Source of the DNA: Streptomyces canus
GTDB taxonomy: Bacteria > Actinomycetota > Actinomycetes > Streptomycetales > Streptomycetaceae
Direction: 5' to 3'
Assembly: GCF_030815415.1 (NCBI RefSeq)
Contig: NZ_JAUSWW010000001.1
Span: 6,696,001-6,760,000, forward strand
DNA length: 64,000 nt
The position numbers and the translations under genes were made by a program. Below, piece by piece: positions 58,701 through 64,000 of this stretch (position 1 is the first letter of the stretch; the number at the start of each line of letters is the position of its first letter). Below the pieces are notes generated by a model, which did not search any database, had not been told where the DNA came from, and saw nothing but the letters and a program-made list of their open reading frames with translations.

Positions 58701-60644
58701 CTACGCACCCCCTACCGCGGTCAACAAAGCAAGAGGCGCCGCCGCAGACCGAGACTCCCGCACACATGCATGCGGATACGGCACCGGCTCCGGATGCGAG
58801 TCCCGCCCGTACCCCGCGATAACCTCCGGCAACCGATGCCCCGTGGTCGTCGCCGCGTCGACCAACGCGTGCGCGACCGCCCGCGCCTCGTCATGCAGCC
58901 CGTACCGAGCCAGCCCCAGCGTGATCAGCGCGTTGTCATGCGGCCACACCGACCCCCGGTGATACGAGAGCGGGTGATACGCCGACTGCCCGGCCGCCAC
59001 CGTCCGCACCCCCCACCCGGAGAAGAAGTCCGGCTCCAGCAACCGCCGCCCCACCGCCTCCCCGTACTCCTTGTCCAGCAGCCCGGACCACAGCAGATGC
59101 CCGGCATCCGAGGCCAGCGCGTCCACCTGCTGTCCCTCGCCGTCCAGCGCCAGCGCCGGAAACGTCCGGTCCGGCATCCAGAAGTCCCGCTGGAAACGGT
59201 CCCGCAGATCGCCCGCGGCCTGTTCGAGGAGCGCCGCGTACGTCTCGTCCGCCCAGACCGTCCGCGCCACCCAGGCCGTGCGCCGCAGCGCGTCGTACGC
59301 GTACCCCTGCGCCCCGGCCGCCATCACCGCCCCGCTCGCCCGCGTCCCGTCGGCCCAGCAGATCGCCCCGGGCGAGTCCTTCCAGTTCTGGTTGGCGAGC
59401 CCGCCCTGGTCGGCGCGGTACACGAGGTATCCGCGCGAGGTCAGCCCGCCGTGGTCCAGCATCCAGCCGATCGCCGCCCGGGCATGCGACTCCAGACGCC
59501 GGGCCATCGCGACGTCCCTCGTGTGCTCCACATACGCCCCGAGCAGCACCAGGAACAACGGCGTCGCGTCCACCGAGCCGTAGTAACGCCCGTACGGCAC
59601 CTGGCCGAAGTGCGCCAGCTCCCCGTGCCGCACCTCGTGCACGATCTTTCCGGGCTGCGCCACCGAGTCCGCGCCGACCTCCGTGGCCTGGGCCGCGGCG
59701 AGCGCGGGGAGGGTGTCGGCTGCCAGCTGGGGACGGTAGGGGAGGGCGAACAGCGAGGTGAGCAGCGCGTCGCGGCCCAGCAGGGTCAGGAACCAGGGCG
59801 CGCCGGCGGCCGGGACGCGCAGTTCCTCGCCGTCCGGTCCGGTCGCCGGGACCTGGAGCGAGGCGAGGTCGGCGAGGCCACGGGCGCACGCGGCGGCCAG
59901 TTCGGGCCAGCCGGTCGGGAAGGCGACGCCCTCCACGAACTCGCCTTCCATGGCGAGGAGTTGTGAGTTCAGAGCGGCCGGTGACTTCGGTACCCGCAGG
60001 GTCCGTTTGTCGCCGTGCGGCCGTGCCATCACCCGCAGCGTCAGCTCCGCCGTGCCGTGCGGCTCCAGTTCCAGCGTCCACACCAGGCGCCGGGCTCCGG
60101 TGCCCGTCTCCTCGACGCCGTCCGGAGCGGGCTCGGCCGTCACCGTCGTACAGGAACGCCATTCGCCGCGCTGGTAGGTGAACTCGACGCCCGCGTCGAG
60201 GACTTCGCGGGAGCGGGTGGCTCCTGTCTTCGGGTAGGTGCGGTAGTCGGAGCGGAGTTCGAACTGGTCGGTGAAGTCGGCGTCGGCGGTGACCGCGAGC
60301 CGGACCGTGGCCGGCGCCGGGCGGTTGCTGGTGACGCGCAGGGACTCGATGAACGAGCCGTCGCCCACGGCCTGTTCGCGGAAGATCGTGTACGCGGGCG
60401 GTTCCTGGCGGCCGCCGCGCGGGACGAGGACACAGCGCGCGGTGTCGCCGTCGGCGACGGGGGTGAGGGCCTCGGGCACGGCGCCGTCGACCGTCAGCTG
60501 CCAGCGGCTGAGGTGGCGGGCGTCGCGTACGAACAAGCCTTCCGGGGACGGGGAGGCGCCGCCCCGGACCCCGCTGATGTCTCCGCCGTCGCCCACGGCT
60601 GCGAACGTCCCGCCGTGCACGAGCAGATGATGCCGGTCCGTCAT
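58701..60644 (-). CDS. Amylo-alpha-1,6-glucosidase-like glycogen debranching protein
   Basis: 647 aa. N-terminal GDE_N_bis beta domain (about 1-200, GLFVRDARHLSRWQLTVDG) and a C-terminal (alpha/alpha)6 barrel (about 250-640) with LLGRDALLTSLFAL and YRGSVWPHDNALITLGL (written as SYHRGSVWPHDN). Cytoplasmic, probably releases glucose from branched alpha-glucans or trims glycosides. ATG overlaps the stop of the upstream GH63-like gene. Ends beside repeat B4. Confidence 0.88.
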   Translation of the reverse strand: MTDRHHLLVHGGTFAAVGDGGDISGVRGGASPSPEGLFVRDARHLSRWQLTVDGAVPEALTPVADGDTARCVLVPRGGRQEPPAYTIFREQAVGDGSFIESLRVTSNRPAPATVRLAVTADADFTDQFELRSDYRTYPKTGATRSREVLDAGVEFTYQRGEWRSCTTVTAEPAPDGVEETGTGARRLVWTLELEPHGTAELTLRVMARPHGDKRTLRVPKSPAALNSQLLAMEGEFVEGVAFPTGWPELAAACARGLADLASLQVPATGPDGEELRVPAAGAPWFLTLLGRDALLTSLFALPYRPQLAADTLPALAAAQATEVGADSVAQPGKIVHEVRHGELAHFGQVPYGRYYGSVDATPLFLVLLGAYVEHTRDVAMARRLESHARAAIGWMLDHGGLTSRGYLVYRADQGGLANQNWKDSPGAICWADGTRASGAVMAAGAQGYAYDALRRTAWVARTVWADETYAALLEQAAGDLRDRFQRDFWMPDRTFPALALDGEGQQVDALASDAGHLLWSGLLDKEYGEAVGRRLLEPDFFSGWGVRTVAAGQSAYHPLSYHRGSVWPHDNALITLGLARYGLHDEARAVAHALVDAATTTGHRLPEVIAGYGRDSHPEPVPYPHACVRESRSAAAPLALLTAVGGA

Positions 60645-62050
60645 TGCCGGTCCCCTCCCTTGGCTGTGCCGGTGTGCAGCAGATCGAGCGTGAGCGCGGC
60701 GGTCCAGCCGAAGCCGGTCGCGCCGCAGGCCTCACCGGTGTACGGGTCGACGTACTCGGCGAAGCCCGAGGTGTCCGCGATGTCGAGGACGGCCCGGCGC
60801 AGGGCGTCGGCGCGGCCTCGCTCGCCGTGGGTGCGCAGGCCCCGCTCCACCAGCCAGCCGGTGTTGAACCAGGCCGGGCCCCGCCAGTAGCGGTGCGGGT
60901 CGAAGGCCTCGCCGAGAAGGTCGTAGCTGGGCACGAGGCGGGTGGTGCCGCCCAGGCCGAAGTGCTTGGAGGCGGCCGTACGGACGAGCGCCTCGACGAT
61001 GTCCCGGGGGAGCGTCGGCAGCAGGAGCGGGATGAGCCCGGACACGCTGCGCTCGGGGATCAGGCCCCCGCCCCGCACGTCCCGGGAGAAGAACATGCCC
61101 TCCGCCGGGTCCCACAGCCGGTCGATCAGCGCCGCCGTCAGACGCTCGGCGCGCGCGTGCCGGGCCGTGCCGGTCGCGCCCAGCTCCTGCGCGATACGGG
61201 CGAGGGCGTGCTCGGAGGCGATGAGCAGGGCGTTGAAGGAGGGGTCCTCGACGGCGAATTCGCTACGGCCGCCCCCTTGTCTCCCGTCCAGCCCGTCCCG
61301 GTACTCCCCGTCCCGGTAGTCCGTCGCCAGCCGCACATACCGCCCGTAGTCCAGATCCGTCGGCCGGTCCTGAGCCGACCCGTGGTCGAGGTCGGCGCGC
61401 CGGAAGGAGCGGGCGGGGGCGGGGGTGACGCGGGAGAGCGGCAGGTCCCAGCAGGGGCTGTTGTCCATCCCCTGTTCCCAGGGGTGCACGACGGACGCCA
61501 GCGAACCTCCGCCCAGGTCCCGCCGGTGCAGCAGATAGCGGTGCCAGGCCGCCAGCCGGGGGTACATCCGGGTGAGGAAGCCGCGCGCCCGTGACAGACC
61601 CGGGTCCGAGCAGTGCACCAGCCACGCGGCCAGCGCGTGCACCGGTGGCTGCACGATGCCCGAGGTCTGTACGGTGCGCGGGGCGCCCGCGGCGCGCCCC
61701 GCGGTCGAGGAGCGCCAGAAGTCGGGGCTCGGGAAGTACGCGTCGAGCGGCACGGAGGGGTTGAAGACGATGTGCGGGATGCGCCCGTCGTCCCACTGGG
61801 CGGCGAGGAGTGTCTCCAGCTCCGTCTGCGCCCTGAGCGGCGACAGATGCCGCAGGCCGATCGCGATGAACGCCGAGTCCCACGACCACTGGTGCGGATA
61901 CAGGCCGCGCGAGGGCACTGTGGAGGTGCCGGTCCAGTTGTCCTCCAGCACCCGAGCGGCCCTGAGGTGCAGCGAACTCCGGGTCGGCGGTGGATCGTAT
62001 ACAAACTCACGTTCTGTGAGACGGGCTGTGAGCTGGGCAGTGCGATCCAC
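60641..62050 (-). CDS. GH63/MGH1-like alpha-glycosidase
   Basis: 469 aa (alpha/alpha)6-barrel hydrolase of the mannosylglycerate hydrolase/GH63-like group: HQWSWDSAFIAIGLRHLSP, QWDDGRIPHIVFNP, ASVVHPWEQGMDNSPCWDL with the acid, and RYWRGPAWFNTGWLVERGL with the base. Substrate uncertain (glucosylglycerate, trehalose or oligosaccharides). GTG 62050 has GGGGAG 6 nt upstream. Coupled by ATGA to the debranching-type gene and divergent from the ROK repressor, which probably controls both. Confidence 0.82.
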   Translation of the reverse strand: MDRTAQLTARLTEREFVYDPPPTRSSLHLRAARVLEDNWTGTSTVPSRGLYPHQWSWDSAFIAIGLRHLSPLRAQTELETLLAAQWDDGRIPHIVFNPSVPLDAYFPSPDFWRSSTAGRAAGAPRTVQTSGIVQPPVHALAAWLVHCSDPGLSRARGFLTRMYPRLAAWHRYLLHRRDLGGGSLASVVHPWEQGMDNSPCWDLPLSRVTPAPARSFRRADLDHGSAQDRPTDLDYGRYVRLATDYRDGEYRDGLDGRQGGGRSEFAVEDPSFNALLIASEHALARIAQELGATGTARHARAERLTAALIDRLWDPAEGMFFSRDVRGGGLIPERSVSGLIPLLLPTLPRDIVEALVRTAASKHFGLGGTTRLVPSYDLLGEAFDPHRYWRGPAWFNTGWLVERGLRTHGERGRADALRRAVLDIADTSGFAEYVDPYTGEACGATGFGWTAALTLDLLHTGTAKGGDRQ

Positions 62051-62170
62051 TCGGGGCTCCCCGAAAGACGTCCGGCCGACCGGTTCGGTCGTGGCTACCG
62101 TAGGGTTACGTCTATTTAACACGCAAAACTCAATATGTAATGCAGAGTTGAGAAACACAAGGGGGTGCGC
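62051..62170. promoter_or_regulatory. Divergent promoter region of the glycosidase operon and ROK gene
   Basis: An unusually AT-rich stretch (about 62100-62160) holds nested inverted repeats AACTC...GAGTT and CTCAA...TTGAG around ATATGTAATGC. Likely the ROK operator and two promoters; the sequence alone does not show the -10 and -35 elements clearly. Confidence 0.45.
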
Positions 62171-63367
62171 ATGACCGGACGGGGTCAGGGAAGCGCCGGT
62201 GATCTGCTCGAACTGGTACGAAGCGGGCGTGCGATCACGCGCGGCGCGCTCCAGCAGGCCACCGGGCTGTCCCGTGCCACCGTCGGCCAGCGCCTGGACC
62301 GTCTCTTCCGCGCGGGCTGGCTGCGCGAGGGCGCCGGCGGTCCCGTGGACTCCCCGCTCGGCGGGCGTCCCTCCATCACCCTGGAGTTCGACGACGCCCA
62401 TGCCGTCGTCCTCGCCGCCGACCTGGACACCCGGCACGCCCGCGCGGCTGTCGTGTCGCTGACCGGCGAGCTTCTCGCCGAGCACAGCGGCACGCTCGTC
62501 ATCGAGGACGGGCCGGACGTGGTGCTGGGGGAGCTGGGCCGCTGGTTCGCCGAGCTGCTGGAGAAGGCGGGCCACCGCGCGGACGAGGTCTGCGGGATCG
62601 GGCTCGCGGTGCCGGGACCGGTCGACAGCGAGAGTGGCCGAGTGGTCCAGCCACCGATGATGCCGGGCTGGGACGGCTACGACATAAGAGGCCGCCTCGC
62701 CCGCTCCTTCACCGAACACACGGGGGCGGCCCTGGTGCCGGTCCTCGTCGACAACGACGCCAACCTCATGGCGTACGGCGAACAGCGCACGTCCTGTCCC
62801 GACTGCTCGGCGTTCGTGCTGGTCAAGGTCTCGACCGGCATCGGTGCCGGGGTCGTCGTCGGCGGCTCGATCTTCCGGGGCATCGACGGGGGCGCCGGGG
62901 ACATCGGCCATATCCGGGTGGGCGCGGACGCGCTGTGCCGGTGCGGTTCCCACGGCTGTCTGGCCGCAGTCGCCAGTGGTGGCGCCGTGGCGCGGCGGCT
63001 GGCCGAGGCGGGGGTGCCCGCGGCCTCCGGAGCGGATGTGCGGGACCTGCTGACCGCCGGTCATCCGGAGGCGGCCGCGCTCGCCCGCGAGGCCGGGCGG
63101 CAGGTCGGGGACGTCCTGGCGACCGTGGTGACGCTGCTGAACCCCGGGGTTCTGATGATCGCCGGCGATCTGGCCGGAACCGCCTTCCTCACCGGGGTGC
63201 GGGAGCTGCTGTACCAGCGGGCGCTGCCGCGCTCGACCGCTCATCTGGACGTCGTGACGTCACGGCTGGGGGAGCGGGCCGGACTGGTGGGGGCGGGAGC
63301 GCTGGTCGTGGAGCACCTCTACGCCCCTGAGCGGGTCGAGGAGCGGCTGGCCGCGCTCGGTGTGTGA
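62171..63367 (+). CDS. ROK-family transcriptional repressor
   Basis: 398 aa. N-terminal winged helix (about 1-60, ALQQATGLSRATVGQRLDRL) then a ROK sugar-kinase-like domain with the ATP motif region GIGLAVPGPVDSESG, GIGAGVVVGGSI, and the zinc motif CRCGSHGCLAAVASG. Kinase-type Asp is present in VDNDANLMAYGE. ATG 62171 has AAGGGGG 6 nt upstream (GTG 62165 is too near). Likely sugar-responsive regulator of the divergent glycosidase operon. Confidence 0.92.
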   Translation: MTGRGQGSAGDLLELVRSGRAITRGALQQATGLSRATVGQRLDRLFRAGWLREGAGGPVDSPLGGRPSITLEFDDAHAVVLAADLDTRHARAAVVSLTGELLAEHSGTLVIEDGPDVVLGELGRWFAELLEKAGHRADEVCGIGLAVPGPVDSESGRVVQPPMMPGWDGYDIRGRLARSFTEHTGAALVPVLVDNDANLMAYGEQRTSCPDCSAFVLVKVSTGIGAGVVVGGSIFRGIDGGAGDIGHIRVGADALCRCGSHGCLAAVASGGAVARRLAEAGVPAASGADVRDLLTAGHPEAAALAREAGRQVGDVLATVVTLLNPGVLMIAGDLAGTAFLTGVRELLYQRALPRSTAHLDVVTSRLGERAGLVGAGALVVEHLYAPERVEERLAALGV

Positions 63368-63455
63368 CCGGCGCATTTCGGTCCGGACACCCGTCCGCAT
63401 GGTGAAATCCGGGCGCCTGTGGCAGCGTGATTCTCGCCACCCTTGATAGGGGTAG

Positions 63456-63570
63456 CGCTCAGATGAGCGGATCTTGAGCGACTGCACTTCTCCAAAGGGT
63501 GGCACTCGGTGCCACCCTTTGATCGTTCATCGATCGAAATCAGGCGTGCCGAATGCCGCTCAGGTGAGCG
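63456..63570. promoter_or_regulatory. Pair of CGCTCA-N2-TGAGCG palindromes in the ppdK upstream region
   Basis: CGCTCAGATGAGCG (63456-63469) and CGCTCAGGTGAGCG (63557-63570), 101 bp apart, flank the ROK terminator hairpin. A half-copy (TTGAGCG) is at 63474-63480. Two near-identical dyads suggest a looping or cooperative regulator of ppdK. The remaining 406-bp gap (63368-63773) has no gene. Confidence 0.45.
63494..63520 (+). terminator. Terminator hairpin after the ROK gene
   Basis: AAAGGGTGGCAC-TCG-GTGCCACCCTTT, perfect 12-bp stem and 3-nt loop, 127 nt after the stop. Confidence 0.7.
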
Positions 63571-63773
63571 ATATGCCGCCACTTCGAGAGCTCTCGTGTT
63601 CAAGAAGTGAAAACATCCGAGTCCTGACGCTTGCCAAGCTTTGACTTTCAATCCGCTGGCGGACGAGTGGTTACAGGCACATGACGCGCAAGTGGACCTC
63701 CCCAGAAGCCTTCGATCTGGGTATGTTCCCCGTCGTCAGGGCAGCCACCGCGTCCTCGAGGGAGTCGAGAACC

Positions 63774-64000
63774 GTGTCGGAAAACAAAGAACCCCACGTA
63801 ACGAAGTTCGTTTACGACTTCACCGAGGGGAACAAGGACCTCAAGGACCTCCTGGGTGGCAAGGGCGCGAACCTCGCCGAGATGACCAACCTGGGACTCC
63901 CCGTTCCTCCCGGCTTCACCATCACGACCGAAGCCTGCAAGGTCTACCTGGAGAGCGGCGCCGAGCCCGTGGCACTGCGTGACGAGGTGAGTGCACACCT
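63774..64000 (+). CDS. ppdK: Pyruvate phosphate dikinase, 3' end outside the window
   Basis: First 75 codons of the ATP + pyruvate + phosphate to PEP enzyme. KFVYDFTEGNKDLKDLLGGK, GANLAEMTNLGLPVPPGFTI and TEACKVYLE are the N-terminal ATP-grasp start of PPDK (not PEP synthase). GTG 63774 with AGGGAG about 9 nt upstream. Long regulated upstream region. Confidence 0.92.
   Translation, partial: MSENKEPHVTKFVYDFTEGNKDLKDLLGGKGANLAEMTNLGLPVPPGFTITTEACKVYLESGAEPVALRDEVSAH

Noticed and set aside
1..64000. CRISPR array, tRNA or rRNA genes
   Set aside because: No regularly spaced repeats with unique spacers, no cloverleaf or CCA/anticodon pattern and no rRNA-like segments were noticed; the regular repeats seen are local tandems or dispersed hairpins.

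Overview
The window is a piece of a high-GC actinomycete chromosome, almost certainly a Streptomyces. G or C dominates third codon positions, GTG starts and ATGA/GTGA stop-start overlaps are common, and the core genes (adenine/adenosine deaminase, phoH-ybeY-corC-cda-era, leuA with a Leu leader peptide, recO-uppS-zur-znuBCA-glyS, dusB, ppdK) are in the order expected for the central region of Streptomyces chromosomes. I see no rRNA, tRNA, CRISPR array, prophage or intact IS.

Layout. 0-8 kb: partial deaminase, a frameshifted MFS gene, a D-glucarate module (IclR regulator, kdgD, gudD), a PfkB sugar kinase and a lone FAD-domain protein. 8-18 kb: the phoH-ybeY-corC-mmcQ-cda cluster and era, split by about 5 kb of accessory DNA. 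That DNA carries three secreted or membrane proteins resembling the WxL/DUF916 surface system, plus a glnK/amtB pair whose amtB is broken. 18-24 kb: MmyB-type regulator and NAD epimerase, a GH1 beta-glucosidase coupled to an MFS gene disrupted by a 41-bp repeat, and an M4 protease with an emfourin-like inhibitor. 24-31 kb: attenuated leuA, a TerB-like protein, an MMPL transporter and a two-component system. 31-39 kb: single genes (DapA family, tyrosine phosphatase, methyltransferase, AraC, class A beta-lactamase, glycosidase-like protein, S33 peptidase, hypotheticals).

39-46.5 kb: housekeeping block recO-uppS and the zinc regulon (zur, znuB, znuC, znuA with Zur-like boxes), then glyS. recO is preceded by a short coupled duplicate of its own first codons. 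46.5-54 kb: accessory region with an SDR pseudogene, LysE exporter, AKR/TetR unit with a large palindromic operator, a MITE-like hairpin element that supplies the stop codons of two convergent genes (one a remnant), and two 14-TM exporters around an MmyB-type regulator. 54-64 kb: dusB, an unusual HTH/MarR fusion regulator, a sulfatase-fold membrane protein, a ROK regulator divergent from a two-gene glycosidase operon, and the start of ppdK.

Several dispersed repeats run through the window: an element lying directly after stop codons (four copies), a second hairpin family near gene 3' ends (four copies), a 41-bp element inside two coding regions, and local tandem repeats. Five genes or remnants look broken (two MFS genes, amtB, an SDR gene, an AraC fragment). 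Some of these could be sequencing indels and should be checked against reads.
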